A stretch of 64,000 nt of DNA from an uncultured Cedecea sp. (GTDB lineage: Bacteria > Pseudomonadota > Gammaproteobacteria > Enterobacterales > Enterobacteriaceae): positions 62,001-126,000 of the forward strand of contig NZ_CANMLV010000014.1 in NCBI RefSeq assembly GCF_947498825.1, given 5' to 3'. The translations under genes were made by a program, and so were the position numbers. This document shows positions 1 to 7,948 of the stretch, piece by piece. The first letter of the stretch is position 1, and every line of letters begins with the position of its first letter. The notes under the pieces are model-generated. The model was given only the letters and a program-made list of their open reading frames with translations. It was not told the origin of the DNA and searched no databases.

Positions 1-2
1 TC

Positions 3-302
3 ACCTTTTCGACCATGGTGCTGCCATCAAAATGTGAAGGTCCCCTGCACTTACACCCTGATGTCGAAGAAGTTTTCTTTATGCTCAAAGGGACAATAAC
101 GCTTTTTATCAAAGACGGTGACGAAGAGTATGAAACGGTCCTGAAAGAACGTGACTTAATTTCTGTTCCGGCCGGGATCTATCGCGGTTTATTTAACCAT
201 GGCGAAGAAGAAGCCCTGATGTGCGTGATGATTGGGACACAAAAACCGGCTATTCCAACCTATCCGGAAGATCATCCTTTATCAAAAATTAAACGCGGAT
301 AA
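3..302 (+). CDS. Cupin-domain protein, 5' end cut by window
   Basis: The reading frame is open to the left edge, so the true start lies outside the window and the ATG at 15 is probably internal. The visible 100 codons carry a single cupin barrel: the metal-site pattern H-x-H-x(3)-E-E appears in PLHLHPDVEEVFF, followed by the glycine-containing turn MLKGTITLFI and later the second cupin motif DLISVPAGIYRGLFN. Cupins of this type bind a divalent metal and act as small dioxygenases, isomerases or non-enzymatic binding proteins; the substrate here is unknown. It lies 15 bp upstream of the alpha/beta hydrolase and is read with it, so it belongs to the catabolic operon that runs to 6067. Confidence 0.8.
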   Translation, partial: TFSTMVLPSKCEGPLHLHPDVEEVFFMLKGTITLFIKDGDEEYETVLKERDLISVPAGIYRGLFNHGEEEALMCVMIGTQKPAIPTYPEDHPLSKIKRG

Positions 303-317
303 CAGGAGAAGCCAGAG

Positions 318-1160
318 ATGAGTCTGTCCATTAAACATCTACCGGAACTGCAACTGGGCGATTTTAGTCAATACCGTCTTAGCTGGAGGGAAGCGGGACA
401 AGGTGATGCGGTGGTATTACTTCACGGTATCAGTTCAAGCTCCGCATCATGGATTTCACAACTGACAGCCTCATCACTGACCGACAGCTATCATCTCTAT
501 TGCTGGGATGCCCCCGGTTATATGAACAGTACAGAACTGGACACCACAACACCCGTTGCTCTCGATTACGCCGATGCCCTGGAGGCTTTTCTGGATGGAT
601 TGGGAGTGCAGCAAGTCGTATTAATCGGCCACTCCCTGGGCGCACTGATGGCCTGTGCATTTGCCTCTTTGCATCCACACCGGGTTAACGGCCTGTTTCT
701 TGCCGACCCGGCACAAGGCTACGCGACGAAAAACCTCGAAGAACGTAACCGTGTGTACAGCCAAAGGCACGACATTGTCTTTAAGTCAGGTATCGCAGCC
801 TGGGCACAGCACCGCGCTGCCGCGCTGCTATCACCCGACGCAACGCCTGAAAAAATCGAATGGGTCAAAAATATTATGGGCAAGCTTAATCCGCAAGGTT
901 TTCTGTCCGCAGCATGGATGCTGGCCCATGACGATATCAGTTTGTATTTAAATGCCTATACCGGGCCACTTGAAATGCTCGTCGGCGCAGAAGACACCAT
1001 TACGTCACCGTCACAAGTCAGTCTGTTAGCGCAACAGAAACAGTGCCCGGTGTCAGTTATCTCAGGAGCAGGCCACGCCAGCTATCTTGATCAACCTGAA
1101 GCATTTAATCGCCAGTTAACACGTTTTTTATCGATAGCTTCGCAAAGGAAATCCTCATGA
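318..1160 (+). CDS. Alpha/beta hydrolase
   Basis: A 280-residue alpha/beta-hydrolase fold protein, probably cytoplasmic since no signal peptide is seen. The oxyanion-hole HG motif (VVLLHGISSSSASW, about residue 35), the nucleophile elbow GHSLG (about residue 106), an acidic residue in VGAEDTITSPS and the catalytic histidine in GAGHASYLDQPEAF (about residue 258) make a complete Ser-Asp-His triad. The ATG at 318 follows an AGGAGAAG Shine-Dalgarno sequence. The stop overlaps the next start (ATGA at 1157), indicating translational coupling to the SDR gene. In this setting it most likely hydrolyses an ester, lactone or carbon-carbon bond of the pathway intermediate; the substrate cannot be told from sequence. 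Confidence 0.85.
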   Translation: MSLSIKHLPELQLGDFSQYRLSWREAGQGDAVVLLHGISSSSASWISQLTASSLTDSYHLYCWDAPGYMNSTELDTTTPVALDYADALEAFLDGLGVQQVVLIGHSLGALMACAFASLHPHRVNGLFLADPAQGYATKNLEERNRVYSQRHDIVFKSGIAAWAQHRAAALLSPDATPEKIEWVKNIMGKLNPQGFLSAAWMLAHDDISLYLNAYTGPLEMLVGAEDTITSPSQVSLLAQQKQCPVSVISGAGHASYLDQPEAFNRQLTRFLSIASQRKSS

Positions 1161-1951
1161 ATTTACAGCTAATGAACCGGGTTGCCGTCGTGACGGGAGG
1201 AAGCTCAGGTATTGGTTTTGCGACAGTCAAATTGTTACTTGATGAAGGGTGCAAAGTCGCTTTTTGTGGCCGGAATATTGATAAATTACAGGCTGCCAAA
1301 GATGAATTAACCGCTCTCTATCCACAAGGACGATTTATAACCGCATCCTGTGACGTATTAGATAAAACGCAAACAGAAGGTTTTGCAGAACAGGTTCGCC
1401 AGCAATACGGGCAAGTTGATTTACTGATTAACAACGCCGGACAAGGCTACGTCGCGAATTTTGCCGATACGCCAGAAGAAGCCTGGCTTAATGAAACCCG
1501 TCTGAAATTGTTTGGGGTTATTCATCCGGTGAATGCCTTTCTGCCGCTTTTAGAACAATCAGATATTGCTTCAATCACCTGCGTTAACTCTTTACTCGCA
1601 CTGCAACCCGAGCCGCACATGGTGGCAACCTCCGCTGCGAGAGCCGCACTATTAAATATGACATTAAACCTTTCCAAGACATTGTTACCCAAGAAAATTC
1701 GTGTCAATTCCATTCTGCTCGGCATGGTTGAGTCTGAGCAGTGGTATCGCCGCTTCGAAAACCGTAGCGACAAAGATTTAAGCTGGGAGCAATGGATAAG
1801 CAATATTGCCAAAAACCGAGGTATTCCCATGCAACGGTTAGGTAAGCCTGAAGAGCCTGCGCGTGCATTGGTTTTTCTGGCTTCCCCTATGGCCTCTTTT
1901 ACCTCAGGTGCGGCTTTAGATGTTTCTGGCGGTTTTGCTCATCACATTTAA
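1157..1951 (+). CDS. SDR-fold protein lacking the canonical YxxxK
   Basis: A 264-residue short-chain dehydrogenase/reductase fold. The cofactor motif TGGSSGIG (from about residue 13), the NNAG motif (about residue 92) and the C-terminal FLASPMASFTSGAALDVSGG are intact. The active site is not classical: where YxxxK is expected the sequence reads T158-S-A-A-R162 (VATSAARAALLN), so both the catalytic Tyr and Lys are replaced. From memory, ATSAARAG-type variants recur in a subgroup of SDRs, so this may be a family trait rather than decay. It overlaps the hydrolase gene by 4 bp. Probable role: NAD(P)-dependent step or a non-redox role in the operon's pathway. Confidence 0.85.
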   Translation: MNLQLMNRVAVVTGGSSGIGFATVKLLLDEGCKVAFCGRNIDKLQAAKDELTALYPQGRFITASCDVLDKTQTEGFAEQVRQQYGQVDLLINNAGQGYVANFADTPEEAWLNETRLKLFGVIHPVNAFLPLLEQSDIASITCVNSLLALQPEPHMVATSAARAALLNMTLNLSKTLLPKKIRVNSILLGMVESEQWYRRFENRSDKDLSWEQWISNIAKNRGIPMQRLGKPEEPARALVFLASPMASFTSGAALDVSGGFAHHI

Positions 1952-1962
1952 GGGATTTTAAT

Positions 1963-2754
1963 ATGAAAACGTTAATGCTTATTGGCTATGGTGCAATGGC
2001 TGAAGAAGTTATGACTCGCTTACCTGGCGGGATATCACTTCGCTGGATTGTCGCGCGTTCCCATCACCACGAGGCAATTATTGAACGTTTTAGTGGAGCA
2101 GTGACGCCTGTCGACAATATCAGTCATGTCCTTGAAAAACCGGACCTGGTACTGGAATGCGCCAGCCATCAGGCCGTTAAACAGTATGCGCCAGCAGTCT
2201 TACAACGTGGCTGGACACTTGCCATTATCTCAACAGGTGTTCTGGCTGATGCCGAAACAGCACAATATTTAACCGAACAGGCCAGGCTACACCATGGGCA
2301 GCTGATCCCGCTAACCGGTGCCGTTGCAGGACTTGATGGCCTACGTGCAGCCAAAGAAGCTGAAATTACTCAGGTTATTTATCAATCGCGAAAAAGTCCT
2401 GCCAGCTGGCGTGGCAGCCCCGCAGAACAACACGTCGATTTAGCAGAAGTGACGGAAGCCACGACCTTTTTTACAGGTAGTGCACAAGAGGCAGCTCTCA
2501 GCTTTCCGGCAAATGCCAATGTTGCCGCCACCGTGGCGCTTTACGGTATCGGAATGAAAAAAACACAAGTGCAACTGATTGTCGATCCTCACACTACGAA
2601 GAACAGTCATCGCATTGAAGTAAAAGGGGATTTTGGACAGTTCTGCATTGAGCTCAACGGCAATCCTCTGCCCTCTAACCCGAAAACCTCTATGTTATCG
2701 GCCTTAAGTGCGGTTGAAATTTGCCGTCGTATTACTGAACAAGATTTCATCTGA
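1963..2754 (+). CDS. Aspartate dehydrogenase family protein (NadX-like)
   Basis: 263 residues with an N-terminal dinucleotide-binding fold (LMLIGYGAMAEEV, residues 4-16) and the C-terminal domain of the L-aspartate dehydrogenase family, including the stretch GQLIPLTGAVAGLDGLRAA and the conserved FPANANVAATVALYGIG. Members oxidise L-aspartate to iminoaspartate or oxaloacetate with NAD(P), or act on related amino acids. Family knowledge: Pseudomonas aeruginosa carries an aspartate dehydrogenase gene next to an aldehyde dehydrogenase, a ThDP decarboxylase, SDRs and a cupin, which is the same neighbourhood as here. It begins 11 bp after the SDR gene behind an AAGGGA ribosome site. Confidence 0.85.
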   Translation: MKTLMLIGYGAMAEEVMTRLPGGISLRWIVARSHHHEAIIERFSGAVTPVDNISHVLEKPDLVLECASHQAVKQYAPAVLQRGWTLAIISTGVLADAETAQYLTEQARLHHGQLIPLTGAVAGLDGLRAAKEAEITQVIYQSRKSPASWRGSPAEQHVDLAEVTEATTFFTGSAQEAALSFPANANVAATVALYGIGMKKTQVQLIVDPHTTKNSHRIEVKGDFGQFCIELNGNPLPSNPKTSMLSALSAVEICRRITEQDFI

Positions 2755-2766
2755 CAGGAGAGAATA

Positions 2767-4236
2767 ATGAACAAAATGAATATTTTTGTCGGTGGAAAAT
2801 GGCAGCCGGGTCGTGGAAAAGAAATAGAGTCACGTTTCCCCGGGGACAATCACTTGGTTGCCACACTGAATAGCGCCAGTCTTGAAGATGTTGAAGATGC
2901 CGTGATTGCCGCTGATGTCGCCTGGCGAAAACCGTCATGGCGTAACCTGCCTCCTCATCAACGCGCCGCTATTTTATATAAAGCCAGTACGTTAATTGAT
3001 GAAAAATGTGAAGAGCTGGCACGACTCCAAACACTCGACAACGGCAAGCCCTGGGCAGAAGCCCGAGGTCTGGTCATGAGTGCCGCTTCTACAGCACGCT
3101 ATTTTGCTGCGGTATGTGAAGTTTCAGGCGGAGAACTGCCTCCTCGTCGCCATCCTGACTTGATGACGATTAGCACTTATCAGCCAATTGGCGTGATTGC
3201 TGCCATTACGCCCTGGAATTCCCCTATTGCCAGTGATATGCAAAAAATTGCTCCAGCACTTGCCGCGGGTAATGCCGTTATTTTAAAACCGGCAGAAGCC
3301 ACACCGCTGATGGCCTTAAAACTGGCTGAAATCTTTGAACAAGCTGGCTTGCCGAGTGGCTTACTGAGTGTTCTGCCGGGGAAAGGTTCTGTGGTGGGTG
3401 ATGCTCTGGTACGTCATCCACTGGTGCGCAAAATTTCATTTACTGGCGGTACGAATACCGGCCGCCAACTTGCCCATATTGCAGCAGATAAGCTTATCAC
3501 CACTTCTTTAGAATTAGGGGGGAAATCACCCACTATCGTTCTGGCGGATGCCGATCTTGATCTCGCGGCACATGGTGTTTGTTACGGTATCTTTAGTTCA
3601 ATGGGTCAAGCTTGTATTGCAGGTTCTCGCGTATTTGTCGCCAGAGATATCTATGATGCATTTATGGAAAAACTCACCTGTCTGACCGAGAAACTCATTA
3701 TCGGCGATCCCCGACAAGAACATGTTCATATTGGTCCGTTAATTTCACCTGCACACCGTCAGAGCGTACAAAGCTATGTCGACCTTGCCATTCAGGAAGG
3801 TGGAGCAATTCGTCTTGGCGGCAAGGTGCCTGCAGACCCTGCCCTACAAGAAGGTAACTATTTTTGCCCCACCATTATTGAAGGGTTGAGTAATCATGCC
3901 CGTGCATGTCAGGAGGAGATATTCGGCCCTGTTTTAGTGGTTATTCCTTTTGATAACGAAAGTGAACTCATCCAGGAAGCCAATAATTCGGTATATGGCC
4001 TGGCAGCCGGTATTTGGACCCGTGATTACAGCCGTGCTTTTCAACTCGCCGATGCCCTTGAAGCAGGAACTGTCTGGATAAATACCTACAAAGTCTTTTC
4101 TATCTCGACCCCCTTTGGTGGTTTTAAGGAAAGTGGCCTTGGTCGAGAAAAAGGCCTCGAAAGCCTTAAAGCTTATATGCAACAAAAAAGCCTTTTTCTG
4201 GCAATCAACCCACAGCCAAACCGTTGGTGTGAATAG
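2767..4236 (+). CDS. NAD(P)-dependent aldehyde dehydrogenase
   Basis: 489 residues, the usual length of the ALDH superfamily. Recognisable parts are PWNSP (about residue 148) and KPAEATPLMAL in the cofactor domain, the general base in LELGGKSPTIVLADADLD (Glu about residue 246), the catalytic Cys in SSMGQACIAGSR (about residue 280) and the EEIFGPV motif near residue 380. It oxidises an aldehyde to the acid; by position, the product of the neighbouring decarboxylase or SDR is a plausible substrate, which is inference. It starts 12 bp after the aspartate dehydrogenase gene (AGGAGAGAATA before ATG). Confidence 0.9.
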   Translation: MNKMNIFVGGKWQPGRGKEIESRFPGDNHLVATLNSASLEDVEDAVIAADVAWRKPSWRNLPPHQRAAILYKASTLIDEKCEELARLQTLDNGKPWAEARGLVMSAASTARYFAAVCEVSGGELPPRRHPDLMTISTYQPIGVIAAITPWNSPIASDMQKIAPALAAGNAVILKPAEATPLMALKLAEIFEQAGLPSGLLSVLPGKGSVVGDALVRHPLVRKISFTGGTNTGRQLAHIAADKLITTSLELGGKSPTIVLADADLDLAAHGVCYGIFSSMGQACIAGSRVFVARDIYDAFMEKLTCLTEKLIIGDPRQEHVHIGPLISPAHRQSVQSYVDLAIQEGGAIRLGGKVPADPALQEGNYFCPTIIEGLSNHARACQEEIFGPVLVVIPFDNESELIQEANNSVYGLAAGIWTRDYSRAFQLADALEAGTVWINTYKVFSISTPFGGFKESGLGREKGLESLKAYMQQKSLFLAINPQPNRWCE

Positions 4237-4269
4237 CTCATCGGTCAAAAAAATTATTTATATATTAAA

Positions 4270-4409
4270 AGCCTATCCCAACAGGCGCCATTATTGCAGC
4301 GATGCTGGCCACGGACAGCGCGAAAGAGCTCAGCGTACATGCAGTACGTGAAGACTCGGAGCACTGTCTGGGGAAAAAGCGCAAATAAAACAGCCTAACG
4401 GGATAGGCT
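4270..4409. repeat. Palindrome-ended mini-element, 140 bp
   Basis: The gap between the aldehyde dehydrogenase and the ThDP enzyme is filled by an element with near-perfect 17-bp terminal inverted repeats: AGCCTATCCCAACAGGC at the left and the reverse complement of AGCCTATCCCGTTAGGC at the right (14 of 17 match, first 10 identical). No reading frame of note lies inside. The form fits a MITE or RNA-folding intergenic repeat. A shortened relative lies at 36443-36480. It does not carry an obvious terminator, so the operon may read through it. Confidence 0.7.
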
Positions 4410-4423
4410 CTAAGGAGAAAATA

Positions 4424-6067
4424 ATGTCTCACCTCATTACGGTTGGCGAAGCTATCGCCAGAACATTAGAGCAATACCAGGTCACCACAGTTTACGGGGT
4501 TATTTCCATTCATAATTTACCGATTGCTGACGCTATCGGCCGTCGGGAAATCATTCATTTTACGCCCAGCAGAGGTGAAGCCGGAGCCGTAACCATGGCT
4601 GATGCTCATAGCCGTTTTTGTGGGTTAGGGGTCGCATTAACCAGTACAGGAGCGGGGGCAGGTAATGCCGTGGGCTCTATGATTGAGGCGATGAATGCCT
4701 GCTCGCCAATGATTCATATCACAGGCCAGGTGGAAAAGGCTTACCTGGATATGGATGCCGGCTTTATTCATGAAACACCTGACCAACTGGGCTTTTTACG
4801 TTCTGCTTCAAAGCAAGCTTTTCGGGTTCATAGCGCGGAGCAAGCAGTAGCGGTATTACATAAAGCTATTCAGGTCGCTCAAACTGTGCCTTGCGGCCCG
4901 GTTTCCATTGAAATTCCTATTGATATTCAAAGTACACAGATCCCACTTTCTCTCCTTAGCGCCCCTATTGAGCCATGCGGATTACCCGCTTGCCAGGCGG
5001 ACCAGGTCAACGCTATTTGGGAAAAGTTGCAGCAGGCAAAACGACCATTATTGTGGATTGGCGCGGGAGCGCTACAAGCAGGGGATGCGGTAAAACGCCT
5101 TGCCGATAAGGGTGTCGCCGTTATCAGCAGTACTCACGGCAGAGGCATTTTGTCTGACGATCACCCCTTTAGTTTACGTGCATTTCATAACGCAGATTCT
5201 ATTGAAGCCTTAATGCGGGCTTGCGACTTAACGCTGGTTGCAGGCTCTCGTTTACGCAGCAATGAAACCAAAACATGGTCATTACCTTTGCCACATCCCG
5301 TTATTCAACTGGATATTGACCCCCTTGCTGGGAATAGAAACTATATTGCTGACTTAACCGTTACCGGAGACTGCAGAAGTTTGCTGGAAGCACTTGCCGA
5401 TAAAATGGAGGGAGCTAATCAGCCGGTATCTGAGTCATGGAAAAAGCAAATACAACAGGCTGTTCAGCAAGCAGAACAACAGCTACGTGAACAATGCGGT
5501 GCGTACAGCGGACTGAGCGATGCCGTTGAGCACGCGCTCTCTTCGGGTGGGATATTCGTACGCGATATTACAGTATCCGGGAGCTTGTGGGGAAGCCGGT
5601 TATTAAAAGCCGCTCAACCCATGAAGAATATTCATTCTCTTGCAGGTGCTATTGGTTTAGGGCTGGCCATGGCGATTGGTACTGCAAAAGCAAATCCAGG
5701 AACCCCAGTGATTGGCTTAGTCGGTGATGGCGGTTTAATGCTCGGTATTGGCGAACTGGCAACTATGGCACAAGAGCAACTACCCGTTGTATTAATTATC
5801 ATGAATGATAATGGCTATGGCGTCATGCGCGGCATTCAGGAAAAATATTTCGCTGGTCGCCAGTATTATAATGAATTACTGACGCCGTCATTTACGACGC
5901 TAGCACAATCAATGGGAATTACTGCGTTCACGATAGATAAAGCGAGCGATTTTAAATCGACTATCCAGCAGGCTGTTGATTTAAAAAAACCTGTCGTGGT
6001 TGAAGTGTTAATGAATAATATCGGCAAGATGAATTTTTCAGGTCCACCTCAGAAAAAACTTTTCTGA
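4424..6067 (+). CDS. Thiamine-diphosphate-dependent decarboxylase/synthase
   Basis: 547 residues with the three-domain layout of acetolactate synthase/benzoylformate decarboxylase relatives. The N-terminal PYR domain has the catalytic Glu in SRGEAGAVTMADA (about residue 51); the central domain lies around residues 190-340; the C-terminal PP domain has the ThDP-Mg motif GDGGLMLGIGELATM to NDNGYG (about residues 437-468). It would decarboxylate a 2-oxo acid or join two keto substrates. Only 14 bp separate its start from the mini-element; AAGGAG precedes ATG. A terminator follows at 6244. The catalytic substrate is unknown; with the preceding genes it likely handles a keto acid derived from an amino acid. 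Confidence 0.88.
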   Translation: MSHLITVGEAIARTLEQYQVTTVYGVISIHNLPIADAIGRREIIHFTPSRGEAGAVTMADAHSRFCGLGVALTSTGAGAGNAVGSMIEAMNACSPMIHITGQVEKAYLDMDAGFIHETPDQLGFLRSASKQAFRVHSAEQAVAVLHKAIQVAQTVPCGPVSIEIPIDIQSTQIPLSLLSAPIEPCGLPACQADQVNAIWEKLQQAKRPLLWIGAGALQAGDAVKRLADKGVAVISSTHGRGILSDDHPFSLRAFHNADSIEALMRACDLTLVAGSRLRSNETKTWSLPLPHPVIQLDIDPLAGNRNYIADLTVTGDCRSLLEALADKMEGANQPVSESWKKQIQQAVQQAEQQLREQCGAYSGLSDAVEHALSSGGIFVRDITVSGSLWGSRLLKAAQPMKNIHSLAGAIGLGLAMAIGTAKANPGTPVIGLVGDGGLMLGIGELATMAQEQLPVVLIIMNDNGYGVMRGIQEKYFAGRQYYNELLTPSFTTLAQSMGITAFTIDKASDFKSTIQQAVDLKKPVVVEVLMNNIGKMNFSGPPQKKLF

Positions 6068-6276
6068 TTTGTCGAATGAAAAATAGAGAGGAATACATCC
6101 CTCCGAGACTGATGACAAAGCTAAAGTGATATCTGATTCTCAGCGCTTATTTACGAAAATAAACAGGAAAATCAATTTGTTGATTTTCGGCTGATAACAC
6201 AAAGAAGGAAAAACCACATTTTTTCCTTCTTTGTCAGCAATCTGAGAGGGGTACATCCCTCTCTATTTTTTAAATA
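6068..6276. other. Hairpin-rich intergenic spacer
   Basis: Two convergent genes are separated by three strong palindromes. GAAAATCAA/TTGATTTTC pairs at 6167-6188 with a four-base loop. A 14-bp stem pairs 6200-6213 with 6220-6233. The third (6244-6263) is a terminator listed separately. A diverged copy of the third, GAGAGG-AATACAT-CCCTCC, sits at 6087-6105. No gene is seen. Confidence 0.6.
6244..6270 (+). terminator. Rho-independent terminator of the ThDP operon
   Basis: GAGAGGG (6244-6250) pairs with CCCTCTC (6257-6263) across a six-base loop and is followed by TATTTTTT. It reads in the direction of the upstream operon. Confidence 0.75.
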
Positions 6277-7395
6277 TTACCGAGGCAGCGAGTCTTTCGC
6301 TTTATATACCAGCGTCCCTTTTAAACCATGTGGCTCAGAACGTAAGTATTGCGGTGGTGCCTGAACCTGGGCATTAAGCGCCGCTGCTGCCTGCCATGGC
6401 CAGTGCGGGTTGTAGAGCATCACCCGACCAAGAGCAACAAAGTCAGCATCTTTCCGGACAATCACAGCTTCAGCCTGTTCAGCTTCAGTAATTAAACCGA
6501 CGCCAATAACAGGGATCCTCACCTTCTCACGGATTTCACGGGCAAAAGGCAACTGATAGCCCGGCTCCACGGTGATAGTCTGTGCCGTTGATAATCCTCC
6601 GCTGGAAACATGCAAATAATCGCATCCGAGCAATTCGAGCTGCTGACTGAATACCACCGACTGTAAAACATCCCAGCCACCGTCTACCCAGTCGATTGCC
6701 GATAAACGCACACCCACCGGTACGGTAGAGGGAACCGCCTTGCGCACAGCAGCAAACACTTCCAATGGAAAACGCATCCGATTTTCCAGCGATCCGCCGT
6801 ACTGATCCTGTCGCTGATTGCTCAGTGGCGATAAAAATTGATGTAACAGATAACCGTGTGCGGCATGTATCTCTATCAGTTCAATACCCACGCGGACGGC
6901 GCGCAGCGCACTGTCAACAAATGCCTGCTTAATACGCGCTAAATCGGTATCTTCTAACGCAACGGGTAAGATATCCTGTTCTGCAAAAGCAATAGCAGAG
7001 GGTGCCACCGTTTGCCAGCCTCCCTGAGTTTCAGGCAACTGACCGCCACCTTTCCAGGGGGCTCGGCTGGAAGCTTTTCGCCCCGCATGCCCTAACTGAA
7101 TACCGAGGCGTATCGGTGACCAAGTGCGAATATCGTCCACCACTTGCTGCAATGCAGATTCAGTCTCGTCGTCCCACAGACCTAAGTCATCCGGTGAGAT
7201 TCGCCCGACAGGTTCAACGGCCGTCGCCTCCAGAATCAATAAACCCGCTCCAGAAAGAGCCAAACCGCCCAGATGGATACGATGCCAGTTCGTGGCCTTC
7301 CCCTGCACTGCCGAGTACTGACACATCGGCGCGATCACAATGCGGTTCTCCAGCGTCAGTTCACCAATACGTGCTGAGCTAAATAATTGACTCAT
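6277..7395 (-). CDS. Old yellow enzyme, YqjM-type ene-reductase
   Basis: 372 residues, a complete FMN-dependent TIM barrel of the NADH:flavin oxidoreductase family. The YqjM/NamA subgroup signature is present: the redox-sensing Cys in APMCQYSA (about residue 25), the substrate-binding pair in EIHAAHGYLLHQFLSP (about residues 176-191), NQRQDQYGGSLENRMRF and the phosphate-binding GRVMLYNP near residue 322. It reduces activated C=C bonds of enones, nitro compounds or similar with NAD(P)H. It stands alone, convergent with the ThDP operon, with an AGGTAACT ribosome site before ATG. Confidence 0.9.
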   Translation of the reverse strand: MSQLFSSARIGELTLENRIVIAPMCQYSAVQGKATNWHRIHLGGLALSGAGLLILEATAVEPVGRISPDDLGLWDDETESALQQVVDDIRTWSPIRLGIQLGHAGRKASSRAPWKGGGQLPETQGGWQTVAPSAIAFAEQDILPVALEDTDLARIKQAFVDSALRAVRVGIELIEIHAAHGYLLHQFLSPLSNQRQDQYGGSLENRMRFPLEVFAAVRKAVPSTVPVGVRLSAIDWVDGGWDVLQSVVFSQQLELLGCDYLHVSSGGLSTAQTITVEPGYQLPFAREIREKVRIPVIGVGLITEAEQAEAVIVRKDADFVALGRVMLYNPHWPWQAAAALNAQVQAPPQYLRSEPHGLKGTLVYKAKDSLPR

Positions 7396-7561
7396 AGTTA
7401 CCTCTTAAAATGGTTAACTGTGGCTACATTCCGTTTCCAGTAAAAGCAGAATAGCGCTGGATTCAGTTAAGGTAAAACCTATTTGTTTATGTTTCTACAG
7501 CTATTTTTCTAAACCGCAAACATCCTCAATTCGTTGATTACCCGTTTCAGCATCGTTCCCC

Positions 7562-7813
7562 TTAAGATAAAGGTATATCGCCAAAATAATTCGAGTTGCT
7601 TGTAGGCACCCAGTTCAGCCCGCTCCAGTACCTCATTGCGCCCTTTTTCATCTTGATAATCTGACCACTGAACGACATTTTCTCAATAACAGACTGGATA
7701 GCCGAATCTGGAGCATGCTGAACCCAATATTCCCATAGTGAATCAGAGTAATTCGCTGCAGGTCTCTCCTTAAGAATATAGGGAGAAGCGGCTGTTTTAT
7801 CCGTAACATTCAT
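7562..7813 (-). CDS. Small ORF of unknown function, tail encoded by a repeat
   Basis: An 83-codon frame with no family I recognise. It has a Trp- and Tyr-rich middle (SLWEYWVQHAP, MRYWSGLNW). Its last residues (PTSNSNYF) are the typical read-through of the TATACCC-type repeat that begins at about 7622, so the original C-terminus may have been replaced when the element arrived. No good ribosome site is visible upstream. It could be a gene fragment or a chance frame. Confidence 0.3.
   Translation of the reverse strand: MNVTDKTAASPYILKERPAANYSDSLWEYWVQHAPDSAIQSVIEKMSFSGQIIKMKKGAMRYWSGLNWVPTSNSNYFGDIPLS
7574..7622. repeat. Partial copy of TATACCC-type dispersed repeat
   Basis: TATATCGCCAAAATAATTCG followed by AGTTGCTTGTAGGC matches the left arm of the full element at 17896-18022. 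The right arm is missing. Confidence 0.7.
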
Positions 7814-7948
7814 ACCAGGTTAAACTTGGCATATCTAGCCACAGCCATATAAACTAATTAATAATGCTCATAATATATTGTTATTTTTTAACCGGAAAAA
7901 ATGAAATAAATTCTATTTTCTGTCAAAAACATCACCTCAACAATAAAC

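Noticed and set aside
4115-4351. 78-codon plus-strand frame running from aldehyde dehydrogenase into the mini-element
   Set aside because: It is an out-of-frame shadow of the dehydrogenase that continues into a repeat.
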